A DNA stretch of 43,307 nt from JAZDLO01 sp043801935 (GTDB taxonomy: Bacteria; Actinomycetota; Thermoleophilia; RBG-16-64-13), in contig JAZDLO010000022.1 of assembly GCA_043801935.1 (NCBI GenBank), forward strand, positions 1-43,307. The letters are read 5' to 3'. This document shows positions 1 to 8,068 of the stretch, in pieces. Each line of letters begins with the position of its first letter. Positions within the stretch are counted from its first letter, which is position 1. The translations under genes were made by a program, and so were the position numbers. Under the pieces are notes generated by a model that did no database searches, was not told where the DNA came from, and was given only the letters and a program-made list of their open reading frames with translations.

Positions 1-92
1 CTGGAGCTGCCCTTGGCATTGGGGCAATCGGGCAGAATACAGCACAAAGTTACATGAATTATCTGATGATGCAAAAAATGGGGGTAGTCTAA
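1..92 (+). CDS. 3' end of an unidentified gene (partial, cut by window edge)
   Basis: An open frame enters from the left edge (codons in phase with base 3) and stops at TAA 90-92. The visible 29 residues are rich in Gly, Ala and Met and end in MMQKMGVV. The Gly/Ala-rich start (GAALGIGAIG) is reminiscent of a membrane helix such as an ATP-synthase c-type subunit, but this is too short to assign. Base composition is much less GC-rich than the rest of the window. Product unknown. Confidence 0.4.
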   Translation, partial: GAALGIGAIGQNTAQSYMNYLMMQKMGVV

Positions 93-352
93 AATGGCCG
101 AAAACTTTCTTGGTCAATTGGTTCAATCGGGAGTTTTGCGAACCCCTAACTTCTGTCGCAGTGTTTGTGGCCGAACCGGGAGGACGCCCCGAGACGTGGG
201 CCGCCGGGCGGGCGCCGCTTCCGGCGCCGCCGTCTCGGGGCGGGGCGCCGGCGCCGCGGATGGCGCCGACTCCGCCGCGGGAGTGTCGAGATCCCAATCG
301 TCCCTTGCGGTTATCATCGTAGCAGCATCAACTCAGGGGCGGCGGTGCGACC
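93..352. other. Stretch without a supported gene; possible truncated ORF and composition break
   Basis: An ATG at 94, one base after the preceding stop, opens a frame beginning MAENFLGQLVQSGVL that looks protein-like for about 20 codons. It then degenerates into Arg/Gly/Ala-rich sequence typical of out-of-frame GC-rich DNA. GC content jumps around 160-180. This could be a gene truncated by a junction (recombination or assembly) or simple intergenic DNA. No convincing promoter or RNA structure was seen in the remainder. Confidence 0.3.
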
Positions 353-880
353 GTGGCAACACTCGGTGCTAGACCAACAAAGACCAGTCGGGCATGGATC
401 CTCATCCCTGCTGTCATAGTGGCCGCCGCAGTGATCGGGTTGGTGGTGTCGAGCTTCCAGAAGGAGGTAGGCCTCGCGGCGCCCGGCGACAGCGGGCGGG
501 CGGCCGTGGCCGCCGCTGCCGAGGTCGATCGGGCTTTGGCGGCGGGCACCGATTCCGGTGCCTACGCCGGTTTCAGCACGGCCCTACTGGTGGCGACGGT
601 GGCCCACAAGAACATGGTGGCCGCCAATCCGGCCGACACCCGACTGGACCATCTGCTCGTCAGCACCCTCGATTGCTTTGCCGCCGTGCGAGAGGCGTGG
701 CAGGCGGAGGTCGACCATGCCTGGGACCCGCGGACGCACGGCCGTCCGGAATACTGGCGTGCACTGCACCCCTTCGTGGAGATCTTCACCGACGGCACGC
801 TGGCACCGGCGGACGTCCGCCGGCTCTGCGGCGCAGAAGCGGCCGAGTTCCTCCAACGCGCCATCGCTCTGGCCGGCTGA
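353..880 (+). CDS. Membrane-anchored hypothetical protein
   Basis: GTG start at 353 gives 175 residues. A short basic N-terminus (RPTKTSRAW) is followed by one hydrophobic segment at about residues 15-33, so it is an N-in signal anchor with the rest outside the membrane. The soluble part is Ala-rich and helical, with two Cys (in STLDCF and RRLCGAE) and no recognised catalytic motif. Family not recognised. It is convergent with the LCP gene downstream (39-base gap). The start is uncertain because no strong Shine-Dalgarno is visible. Confidence 0.55.
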   Translation: MATLGARPTKTSRAWILIPAVIVAAAVIGLVVSSFQKEVGLAAPGDSGRAAVAAAAEVDRALAAGTDSGAYAGFSTALLVATVAHKNMVAANPADTRLDHLLVSTLDCFAAVREAWQAEVDHAWDPRTHGRPEYWRALHPFVEIFTDGTLAPADVRRLCGAEAAEFLQRAIALAG

Positions 881-900
881 CCAGGTCGGCTGACCAGGTC
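875..900 (+). repeat. 13-bp direct tandem repeat across a stop codon
   Basis: Two perfect copies of GGCTGACCAGGTC (875-887 and 888-900) lie at the 3' end of the upstream gene. The first copy supplies its TGA. Probably a small slippage duplication in the convergent intergenic gap. Confidence 0.8.
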
Positions 901-919
901 GGTGATCGCCGCCGCCCCG

Positions 920-2785
920 CTACTCGACCGCGGCCATCGAGGTGGCCACCTTCAGTAGTTGTGCCCGGCTGAGCGCCGAGGCCAAGGTGTTAGAGACCCA
1001 ATGAAGGACCCCGTCCCGCTTCCACCAGATCCGCTCCACCGCGTCCACCGCGCCCACGATGGTGAAGACGGTGCCACCCTCTACCACTTCCTCGCCCGGC
1101 AGCGCAGCCGGGGGCTCGAGGAAGGTGGTCTGCACGAGGCCGAGATACTGCTCTCCGCTCGCGAGGCGGTAGCTCATGGCGATGGCCGCCCCGGCCCCGC
1201 TGTCGGTGTCGATCGTATAGGCGCGGCTGCCCGCGTAGCGGCAGCCCGGCGGCAGCCAGCCCGGTATCTCCGCGGGGAATCCGGCCTGCTGCTCCAGGTA
1301 CCGCCACTGGGCCAGTTCCACATCCTCCAGGGTCTGCGACGAGCCGGGGACGGCCGCGTTTGCAGTCACAAGCACCACCACCCGGCTGAGATCGTTGTCT
1401 TCAACCAGCCTGCGGATCCCCAGCGCTTGCGCGACCTGAGCAGCTTCGACCACCCGGCTGTGCTCCATCTGAGCCGGATAGAGCACCGTGGACTCGCCTG
1501 CGAAGGCTCCCGCAGCGGGACCAGACGCCGCGGCGATGCCCGAGGCCGCGGCCGTACCGGACGTCGCGGTCACGCTCGCCCCTTTGCCCCGAAGAAACGC
1601 GACGATCGCGGCGGCCTTCTCCCCACCCGCTCCCCCGTCACGCACCTCCACCCGGATCTCGCCCAGGTCGATCTTGTTCGAGCGAGGGCCGAGATCACCG
1701 TCGCCGGTGGTCGCGGTCTGCTTCTCTTCGGGCGGAGTGAGCAGGTCCTTCACAGCAGCGTTTACTTGAGCCCCAGTCGATACGACGAAGGCCAGACCAT
1801 CGATCGTCTGGTCGGAGCCGGAAAGCACCACCTGCTTGATCCGACTCATATCGAGGTGCACGAGCCACCAAGCCAGCTTGAGGGCATCGAGGGCCCCGAT
1901 CTCAGTGGCCACGTAGTCCATGAGCGTGGAGATCGCCGCAGCTACTTTCGTGGCCTTATCCCACGAGAACACCTGCCCTTTCGCAGCCCGCAGGAAGTTC
2001 TGCTGCCGCTGGATGCGCGCCCAATCGTGATCGAGATCGTGCCTGGTGCGGACGTATCGAAGAGCAGCGTCGCCACCGAGCCGCTGATATCCGGGCTGCA
2101 GATCGATGCGCAAGAGTTTCTCCCCGTTGTCGTAGTAGCGGCGATCGACGTCGACGTAGACGCCTCCCAGTTTGTCGATGGCGGCCTGAAAGCCTTTGAA
2201 ATCCACCCGCATGTAGTGATCGATCTTCACGCCCAGCACCTGCCGGATGGTCCGGATGGCAAGCGCGTCGCCTCCCAAGGCGTAGGCCGCATTGAGCTTC
2301 TGGATGCCGTACTTGCCCATGTCTACCCGCAGATCACGCGGCAGGGAGAGGATGGAGAGGTAGCCCCGATCGGGATCTACGTGCACCAGCATCATGGTGT
2401 CGGAGCGGCCGTACGCCTCTCCGCTCGAGTCGCGCTTATCGGCGCCCAGCAGAAGGATGTTCATCCCTCCCGGAGCCCCCGGATCGAACAGGGTGGTCGT
2501 GATCGTAGCCGAAGTCGTGCTCGCGGACGATGAGCCGCCGGGTCCCGCGTCAGGGCTGGTGGAAGTGACCGCCGCGACTGTGGTCGTCATCTGGTTCGAA
2601 GTGCTGACGGACTCCCGCAGCGCCTCGCGGGCCTCCTCGATGCCAGGCTGGTCGTGCGCCTTGGACAGCGTGCAGGAGAGCCACACATACGCTCCCCCCG
2701 CGCCCAGTGCGGCGAGAAGCACCAGAATCCCCACGCCCAGGAGAGAGCGGCGCAACCACCGCGAACGCCGTGACCGATCGGCCAT
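920..2785 (-). CDS. LytR-CpsA-Psr (LCP) family protein with LytR_C and DUF4367-like C-terminal regions
   Basis: 621 residues from the ATG at 2785, chosen because GGAGG lies about 7 bases upstream; a longer in-frame start at 2890 has less support. A basic cytoplasmic tail (MADRSRRSRWLRR) precedes one transmembrane helix and a Ser/Thr-rich linker. The LCP catalytic domain follows (NILLLGADKR, GRSDTMMLVHVD, SLPRDLRV, LNAAYALGG, ALRYVRTRHD). LCP enzymes transfer undecaprenyl-linked polymers to peptidoglycan outside the membrane. A LytR_C-type segment comes next (GEIRVEVRDGG), interrupted by an Ala/Ser/Gly-rich stretch. The last ~120 residues resemble DUF4367 (an IWWKRDGVLHWVSN-like strand pair, then AQLLKVATSM). 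Family call is firm; the last domain is tentative. Confidence 0.88.
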   Translation of the reverse strand: MADRSRRSRWLRRSLLGVGILVLLAALGAGGAYVWLSCTLSKAHDQPGIEEAREALRESVSTSNQMTTTVAAVTSTSPDAGPGGSSSASTTSATITTTLFDPGAPGGMNILLLGADKRDSSGEAYGRSDTMMLVHVDPDRGYLSILSLPRDLRVDMGKYGIQKLNAAYALGGDALAIRTIRQVLGVKIDHYMRVDFKGFQAAIDKLGGVYVDVDRRYYDNGEKLLRIDLQPGYQRLGGDAALRYVRTRHDLDHDWARIQRQQNFLRAAKGQVFSWDKATKVAAAISTLMDYVATEIGALDALKLAWWLVHLDMSRIKQVVLSGSDQTIDGLAFVVSTGAQVNAAVKDLLTPPEEKQTATTGDGDLGPRSNKIDLGEIRVEVRDGGAGGEKAAAIVAFLRGKGASVTATSGTAAASGIAAASGPAAGAFAGESTVLYPAQMEHSRVVEAAQVAQALGIRRLVEDNDLSRVVVLVTANAAVPGSSQTLEDVELAQWRYLEQQAGFPAEIPGWLPPGCRYAGSRAYTIDTDSGAGAAIAMSYRLASGEQYLGLVQTTFLEPPAALPGEEVVEGGTVFTIVGAVDAVERIWWKRDGVLHWVSNTLASALSRAQLLKVATSMAAVE

Positions 2786-2982
2786 CTTGGAGCCTCCGCG
2801 AGAGATCCAGCCCCGAGCCACGTGCAAGAGGCGACCGCCTCCATCATAGGCGACGGTGGAGAACGACTCAACCGGGAGGCGCGTAGCCATGGGCGAAGCG
2901 CCGCGCCGGCCTCGGCGAAGGTCGCGCCAGGCTGCCGCGCTGGGCCGCCGCGTCGCGTTCGCATTCCGAGGGTAATCGTGTC

Positions 2983-4206
2983 ATGGTGGACCCCACCATG
3001 GACCCCAGCCTCCGCCAACGGTTCTCTCTCTACCCGAGCCAGTTCATCTGCGCCGTAGTCATGGTCTCGCTGGGCCCGCTGCTGGACTCGATGATGCGCG
3101 ACCTGGACATCCCCTTACGCCAGGGCGGGCTCATTTCGGCGGGGCTCTTCCTGGGCGAGGTCGTGGGGATCATCATCCTCAATACCCATATGGCCAAGGT
3201 ACCGGCCAAATGGGCCCTGGTGGCGGGCGCGGTGCTCCAGGGCGCCGGACTCATCGCGGTCGGCGCCGGCTCGTGGGACCTGTGGTCTCTCTTCGCGGGC
3301 TATCTCTTCGTCGGGTTAGGCTGGGCGCTGCTCAACACCATCGGCTGGATGTGGGTCCCTGCGCACATCAGAAAGGGAACCGCCGCCGCCGCTCTTCTCA
3401 TGATCTTGTTCTTCTCCCTGGGCATGATGATGACGCCTCTCGTTCTGGGGCTGATCATCGATCTTGGCGCCACGTGGCGGTGGATCATCGTTGTGGAAGG
3501 CGGCATCTCGCTCCTGCTCTCCCTGGCCTTCGTCGCCTTGCCCCTGCTCGACATGCCCGGCCGGCAGAATGTCCGCTTCACTCATATCAGACAAACGGCC
3601 GCTTTCAACCCGGGGCTCCTCTTGGGAATGGTCGGGGCTTCCTTCATGTACGTAGGCGCCGAGATAAACCTCGATATCTGGCTGCCGAAGTTCCAGCTCG
3701 ACACCTTCGGCGCGAGCGACACCTGGGCAGGCCTGTCGGTCTCGCTCTTCTGGCTGGGCTTGGTCGTGGGCCGCCTCGTTTTGAGACCGCTGACCCGCCG
3801 GTTCTCCCCCTCTCGTATTCTGCTGTTTTGCGCGTGTACGTTGGCCGTCATGGCGATCGGGGTGGCCCTCGCTCCCACGCAGACGGTCTCTCTTCTGCTC
3901 GCTGTAGGAGCCGGCTTGGGGGCGTCGGCCTCGTTCGGGATCATCGGCAGCTACTCGGGCCGGTTCCCGGAATGGCAGTCGGGAGTGGCCTCCTCGGTCT
4001 TCGTACTTGCGGGGGGCGTAGGCAGCATGGTCTTCCCTTATCTGACCGGCCCGATCGCGAGCGCGGGGGGGTTCAGGCTGGCCTTGGCCGTGACCGCCAT
4101 ACCGGCCGCCGCCTTCGCGCTGTTCTCACTGCTCATCCACGCCCGTTCCGGGGAAGGGCGCCTATCTGGGGATCGGCCGCCCGAAGCGAAGGCTTGCCAG
4201 AGCTAG
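2983..4206 (+). CDS. MFS transporter (paralogue A of a local trio)
   Basis: 407 residues with about 12 hydrophobic segments and no signal peptide, of normal MFS length. It is clearly paralogous to the genes at 10401 and 13143. All three share an N-terminal signature (SLGPLLDSMMRDLDIPL here) and a mid-protein motif around INLDIWLPKFQLDTFGAS after the central loop. Such proteins move small solutes by proton-coupled uniport, symport or antiport; the substrate cannot be read from sequence. Start taken at ATG 2983 (GAGGGT upstream); ATG 2998 is an alternative. It is divergent from the LCP gene. Confidence 0.85.
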   Translation: MVDPTMDPSLRQRFSLYPSQFICAVVMVSLGPLLDSMMRDLDIPLRQGGLISAGLFLGEVVGIIILNTHMAKVPAKWALVAGAVLQGAGLIAVGAGSWDLWSLFAGYLFVGLGWALLNTIGWMWVPAHIRKGTAAAALLMILFFSLGMMMTPLVLGLIIDLGATWRWIIVVEGGISLLLSLAFVALPLLDMPGRQNVRFTHIRQTAAFNPGLLLGMVGASFMYVGAEINLDIWLPKFQLDTFGASDTWAGLSVSLFWLGLVVGRLVLRPLTRRFSPSRILLFCACTLAVMAIGVALAPTQTVSLLLAVGAGLGASASFGIIGSYSGRFPEWQSGVASSVFVLAGGVGSMVFPYLTGPIASAGGFRLALAVTAIPAAAFALFSLLIHARSGEGRLSGDRPPEAKACQS

Positions 4207-4229
4207 GCCTAGCCGGCCGCCCCCTCTGA

Positions 4230-4235
4230 TATGGT
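4230..4235 (+). promoter_or_regulatory. Possible -10 element for a leaderless transcript
   Basis: TATGGT ends six bases before the ATG at 4242, where transcription would start at or next to the initiator codon. No Shine-Dalgarno precedes that ATG. Leaderless mRNAs are common in Actinobacteria. The -35 is not evident. Confidence 0.3.
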
Positions 4236-4241
4236 TGGTAC

Positions 4242-5495
4242 ATGACCGACAGCGGTGTCACCACACTCGGCGCAGCCGACAGGCAGTGCCCGGTCACCAC
4301 CCGTGCCGGCGCCGACACCCTGGCTATCACTTTGATGCTCTTTCTGTCCCTCAGCGCGCTCGGTTTGTCTCTCATGCCGGTCGTCGCCGATCAGCTGCAA
4401 GGCAGATTTGGGTACTCCGATTCACAGATCGGCCTCCTGACCTCCGCGTTCATGTTCACCTTCGGAGGAGCGGCCCTTCCCGCCGGACTTGCGGCAGCAC
4501 GCTGGGGTGGTCGGGTTCTGGTCTTCGGGTTGGGCTTCTTCATCCTGGGATCGCTGCTCTTTGCATTCAGCGCTTCCTACGGTTGGTTCATTGCCGCGCG
4601 TCTGGTCCAAGGGGTGGGTGTCGGAGTGGCAGTGCCGACCGTTGGCGCGGTGATCGCAGGTTCCATCTCGGCCACGTATCGAGGTCGCGCCTGGGGGATA
4701 TTCGGCATGGGACACGGTTTGGGGGTCGTTGTCTCCTTGCTGATAATGCCCAGCATCGCCACCGCGGGTGGATATCGGGCGGTCTTTCTGACCACGGTTG
4801 GACTCAGCGTGCTGGTTGCTGTGGCCGTTCTCGTCCAGGCCCCCGTCCGAATGAGGCCGTCACAGTACGACAATGTCCTCGGCCCGCGAGCTCTCGCTGG
4901 GGCCCTGGCCACAGTCGTCACCAATCGGCGCGTCCTCCTGCTCTCCCTCTTCAATCTTGCTGCCCTTGCCGTCGGGGTCGGTGCTTTGGTCTGGACACCC
5001 CAGTTTCTTCGGGCGGAGTTCGGAGCCAGCCTGGGCGTGTCGGCTTACTTGACCGCCGGTATGGGCCTAGCGCAGTTGGTAGGCAATCCCCTCGGCGCGG
5101 TCGCGATGGGCCGGTGGGGCAAGCTTGCTGTCATCTTCGGGTCCCTCTCTCTGATGACAGTCTGCATCGCGCTGGTCCCGTTCCTTCCCGGGCTCTGGCT
5201 GGTCTTCGTCTTTGTGACCCTGGCCGGCTTCCTGACCATGGCCTATTTCCCCCCGCTCTTCGCGGCTATCGCCGAAGTGGTGGAGAGACCCGAGCACGTG
5301 GGGGCGGCCACGGGCCTCATCGAGGTCTTCGGCTTTACCGGCGCGCTGCTCGCCCCGTGGATCTTCGGTGTTCTCCTGGACGCTCTGGGAGGCGGGGGAT
5401 ATGTCGCCGGGTATCTGATGCTCGCCGCCGTGGCCGCGATCGCGACCCTAGGCGTGGCGTTCTTCAGGATCCCCGGTGCTCACCGGCGGGGCTAG
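4242..5495 (+). CDS. MFS transporter (not of the local trio)
   Basis: 417 residues with roughly 12 membrane segments. The first pair of helices is followed by a motif-A-like loop (LAAARWGGRVLVFG). RLVQGVGVGVAVPTVGA then marks a typical fourth/fifth helix region, of the kind seen in nitrate/cyanate-type (CynX/NarK-like) and sugar-phosphate-type MFS carriers. It lacks the SLGPLLD signature of the neighbouring trio. It lies 35 bases after the previous transporter on the same strand and may have its own leaderless promoter. Substrate unknown. Confidence 0.85.
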   Translation: MTDSGVTTLGAADRQCPVTTRAGADTLAITLMLFLSLSALGLSLMPVVADQLQGRFGYSDSQIGLLTSAFMFTFGGAALPAGLAAARWGGRVLVFGLGFFILGSLLFAFSASYGWFIAARLVQGVGVGVAVPTVGAVIAGSISATYRGRAWGIFGMGHGLGVVVSLLIMPSIATAGGYRAVFLTTVGLSVLVAVAVLVQAPVRMRPSQYDNVLGPRALAGALATVVTNRRVLLLSLFNLAALAVGVGALVWTPQFLRAEFGASLGVSAYLTAGMGLAQLVGNPLGAVAMGRWGKLAVIFGSLSLMTVCIALVPFLPGLWLVFVFVTLAGFLTMAYFPPLFAAIAEVVERPEHVGAATGLIEVFGFTGALLAPWIFGVLLDALGGGGYVAGYLMLAAVAAIATLGVAFFRIPGAHRRG

Positions 5496-5522
5496 GTGGC
5501 GCCCCGAGTTTCCCCCCTCTGC

Positions 5523-5528
5523 TACAAT
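5523..5528 (+). promoter_or_regulatory. Candidate -10 box upstream of the DUF2721 gene
   Basis: TACAAT in the gap after the MFS gene, 39 bases before the GTG start at 5567. No good -35 is visible. Confidence 0.3.
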
Positions 5529-5566
5529 CCTCCAGCTTGTACCTTCTCGCACAAAGGAGCGGGCCC

Positions 5567-6019
5567 GTGCTGGCGGTTGAGACAGCCGACCTCGTCCCCG
5601 TTTTGCAGACTGCCATCGGCCCGGTCGTTATGGTCTCCGGAGTGGGACTCCTCCTTCTGACCATGACCAACCGGCTTGGCCGGGTGGTCGATCATGCCCG
5701 CTCGCTGGCCCGCCAGATCAGGGAAGCACTAGGCGACGACAAAGAGCCCATTCACGCGCAACTGCTCATTTTGAGGCAACGTGCGGAACTCATCCGCCGG
5801 GCGATCGCGTTTGCCGCCTTCTGCGTCCTGTTCGCCGCCATCCTGGTCATCTCGCTGTTCGTGACGGCGGTTTTCCGCGTCGACATCCCCTGGTTGGTAG
5901 CAGGGCTCTTTGTTCTCAGCATGGGCTGCCTCATCGCCTCCATGGTGTACTTCATCCGCGACATCAACAAGGCGCTGGTCGCCACCAAACTCGAGGTAGG
6001 CGAGGACTGGGAGGACTGA
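5567..6019 (+). CDS. DUF2721 family membrane protein
   Basis: GTG start with AAAGGAG seven bases upstream; 150 residues. It has an N-terminal hydrophobic helix (IGPVVMVSGVGLLLLTMTNRLGRVVDH) and a charged helical middle (RLGRVVDHARSLARQ, QLLILRQRAELIRRAI). Two adjacent membrane helices precede an acidic C-terminus. The arrangement and the NRLGRVVDHAR motif match DUF2721, a small family of unknown function. It is convergent with the DUF1295 gene, with a single base between the stop codons. Confidence 0.75.
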   Translation: MLAVETADLVPVLQTAIGPVVMVSGVGLLLLTMTNRLGRVVDHARSLARQIREALGDDKEPIHAQLLILRQRAELIRRAIAFAAFCVLFAAILVISLFVTAVFRVDIPWLVAGLFVLSMGCLIASMVYFIRDINKALVATKLEVGEDWED

Positions 6020-6020
6020 C

Positions 6021-6938
6021 CTAGGCCCGCGGCCCCTCGGAATCGACGGCCACGGCCGTCCGGCGTGCTCCGGGCAAGAGCGTGGGCGTATGCTCCCGGT
6101 ATTCGCGGTAACCCTCACGAGTGGCCAAGGCGCGCTTCTCCATCATGGGGATACTCACGAAGACGAACAACACCGTGATAGCTGCCGCTCCGATCACGGT
6201 CCACCACCAGACCAGACCGGCGGCCAGCGCGAAAAGCCACAGCGCCCACCACGTCGCCACCTCTCCCAGATAGTTGGGATGCCGGCTGTAGGCCCAGAAG
6301 CCGGTGAGGATGCTGCGCCCGCGGTTACGCGGATCCCTCCTGAAGACGCGGAGTTGCTCGTCGGCGACGAAAGCGATCGCTATCGCTCCCAGCAGGACGA
6401 TGACCCCCACCGCGTCGAGCCAGTTCAGCCCCACCGCCCCGGGTCGGGTGAGCGCGTAGAGCGGCAGGCAGCCGAGATACACCATGATCGTGGGAAAGAG
6501 GTGTATGCCCAAGAAGCTCACCGGCCAATACGCCCGGCCGGTGCGGGCCCGAAAGGACACGTAGCGGAAGTCCTCCTTGCCAAGTCCGGGCCAATCTCTA
6601 TAGAAGTTGCTCGTGAGCCGCAGCGCATAGAGGAATACCAGGGCCGTCACGATGATCTGCCGCGCCCCCAGGTCGTCCCAGCCGACCCAAAGGTAGTACC
6701 CGGCTATGCCCAGAGGCTGCAGGCTCCAGTAGGGATCGTAGATGCTGGAGTTATTAACGGCCACCGATACCGCGAAGACCGCCGCCGTCGCCACCAGGGT
6801 ACCCAGCCCTAGCGCCGCGAGCGGGTGAGTAGGACCGACCGCGAGCACCACCAGCACGGCCACGCAGAGGGCCACGACGTAGGTCGCGCCACTGACTAGC
6901 CTCCCCAGCGCCCTGCTTGTGCGTATCCTTGCCGTCAC
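6021..6938 (-). CDS. DUF1295 family integral membrane protein (steroid 5-alpha-reductase/ICMT-like fold)
   Basis: 305 residues with about seven hydrophobic segments. The C-terminal region carries the conserved YSRHPNYLGE motif, then a WW-rich helix and MEKRALATREGYREY, as in DUF1295 and the related isoprenylcysteine methyltransferase/steroid reductase families, which bind SAM or NADPH at the membrane. Upstream motifs NNSSIYDPYWSL and RLTSNFYRDW also fit. The substrate is unknown, and the family contains proteins annotated both as reductases and as methyltransferases. Confidence 0.8.
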   Translation of the reverse strand: MTARIRTSRALGRLVSGATYVVALCVAVLVVLAVGPTHPLAALGLGTLVATAAVFAVSVAVNNSSIYDPYWSLQPLGIAGYYLWVGWDDLGARQIIVTALVFLYALRLTSNFYRDWPGLGKEDFRYVSFRARTGRAYWPVSFLGIHLFPTIMVYLGCLPLYALTRPGAVGLNWLDAVGVIVLLGAIAIAFVADEQLRVFRRDPRNRGRSILTGFWAYSRHPNYLGEVATWWALWLFALAAGLVWWWTVIGAAAITVLFVFVSIPMMEKRALATREGYREYREHTPTLLPGARRTAVAVDSEGPRA

Positions 6939-6985
6939 GGGCTCCAGGATACCTGACAGCCTCTTCCCCCACCTTCCCGTTCCGC

Positions 6986-6991
6986 TATCCT
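6986..6991 (+). promoter_or_regulatory. Possible -10 element close to the start of the DUF6125-like gene
   Basis: TATCCT ends seven bases before ATG 6999. An AAGG sits just before the ATG, so the transcript could be leaderless or have a very short leader. Weak evidence. Confidence 0.2.
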
Positions 6992-6998
6992 TAAGGGC

Positions 6999-7556
6999 AT
7001 GGACTTATCCCGCTTCGAGACCATGGACGCCGCCGAGCTTCGCAGTTACCTGGCCTTTCTGCTCTGGCACTACCGGGTGGTCGACAGTTTCTGGTTCTTG
7101 TACGTAGCCGAGGACCACGGCGAGTCGACAGCCGAGCGACTGAACGAGCGTGTGTGGGGCCGAGTCTCCGGTCTGGCCACCCGCGATCTGGTCAGCCGGT
7201 TCGCCATCACCGAGAAAGGCCTGAGGGGATTCGCCAAGGTCTTGCGCCTCTATCCTTGGACCGCTCTGCTCGCGTATCAAATAGAAGAATCGCCTGATGA
7301 GATCGTCCTCACCGTGCCTTCCTGCGCCACCCAGGAGGCGCGTCGTCGTCGCGGACTGGATGAGTACCTGTGCCAGGAGATGCACCGGCGAGAGTTCCTG
7401 GGCATGACCGCGGAGGTCGACGCGCGCATCCGGGTGCACTGCGACTTCGCACCCCCCGGCGACCGGCCCGCCGGGTTGGACTGCCGTTGGCGATTCACTG
7501 TCGACCCCTCACCGGTGCAGTCCGACCGAATCGCGGATGCGGGTGAGGCCTCGTGA
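6999..7556 (+). CDS. DUF6125-like protein
   Basis: 185 residues, soluble. It shows the pattern I associate with DUF6125: an N-terminal helix with LLWHYRVVDSFWFLYV, then LNERVWGRV, then a GLRGFAKVLRLYPW segment. A beta region follows (PSCATQEARRRRGL, CQEMHRREF, RIRVHCDFAPP), with a terminal CRWRF strand. Several Cys and His are spaced through the second half, but no established activity is known to me. It overlaps the next gene by four bases (GTGA), indicating translational coupling with a lipoprotein. Confidence 0.62.
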   Translation: MDLSRFETMDAAELRSYLAFLLWHYRVVDSFWFLYVAEDHGESTAERLNERVWGRVSGLATRDLVSRFAITEKGLRGFAKVLRLYPWTALLAYQIEESPDEIVLTVPSCATQEARRRRGLDEYLCQEMHRREFLGMTAEVDARIRVHCDFAPPGDRPAGLDCRWRFTVDPSPVQSDRIADAGEAS

Positions 7557-7945
7557 GACCCCGCCTTCCCCTGTGCATCATCACGACGCTCATGTGCTTG
7601 TCGGCGGCTCTCCTCCCGGCGTCCGGATGCGGGACGACAGCAACCGATGGCGGCGTCGTGGGTGAAGTGCGCATCGGGCCGCTAAGACCGGTGGAGCAGC
7701 CTGGGGTCGAGAACACGGCTCCCTATGCCGCCGACCTGGTGGTGAAGAGCGTCCCCCAAGGAAAGGCGGTGGCTGAGGCCCGCTCGGGAGACGACGGCCT
7801 TTTCCGCATCGTTCTTGCGCCCGGGGATTATCTTTTGGAGCCGGAGAACGGTGACCCTTTACCCCGCGCCGAGCCACAGACCTTCACCGTGGTCCGAGGG
7901 CGTTTCACGGAGGTGCACGTCGAATACGACTCGGGGATACGTTGA
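7553..7945 (+). CDS. Small lipoprotein with carboxypeptidase-regulatory-like fold
   Basis: GTG start inside the GTGA overlap with the preceding gene; 130 residues. A type II signal peptide ends in a lipobox LPASGC (Cys about residue 26), so it should be anchored to the outer face of the membrane. The mature part looks like a single beta-sandwich of the carboxypeptidase-regulatory/Cna-B type (GDDGLFRIVLAPGDYLLEP, then FTVVRGRFTEVHVEYD). Such domains usually mediate binding or stability rather than catalysis. Role unknown. Confidence 0.65.
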   Translation: MRPRLPLCIITTLMCLSAALLPASGCGTTATDGGVVGEVRIGPLRPVEQPGVENTAPYAADLVVKSVPQGKAVAEARSGDDGLFRIVLAPGDYLLEPENGDPLPRAEPQTFTVVRGRFTEVHVEYDSGIR

Positions 7946-8068
7946 CGTCCCCAACCCTCCAGACTGACGAGGGGACAAGGGCCGACTCCAGCGAAAAGAG
8001 ATAGCTTGGGAACCACCCGTCGTTCCCGGGGGTCAGACCTTGAAGATGAATGAGAAGGTCAGAACCCC

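Noticed and set aside
959..2533. Long plus-strand open frame (524 codons) opposite the LCP gene
   Set aside because: It is the antisense of a gene with complete LCP motifs. The encoded sequence is Arg/His/Gly-rich without any domain, typical of third-position GC bias.
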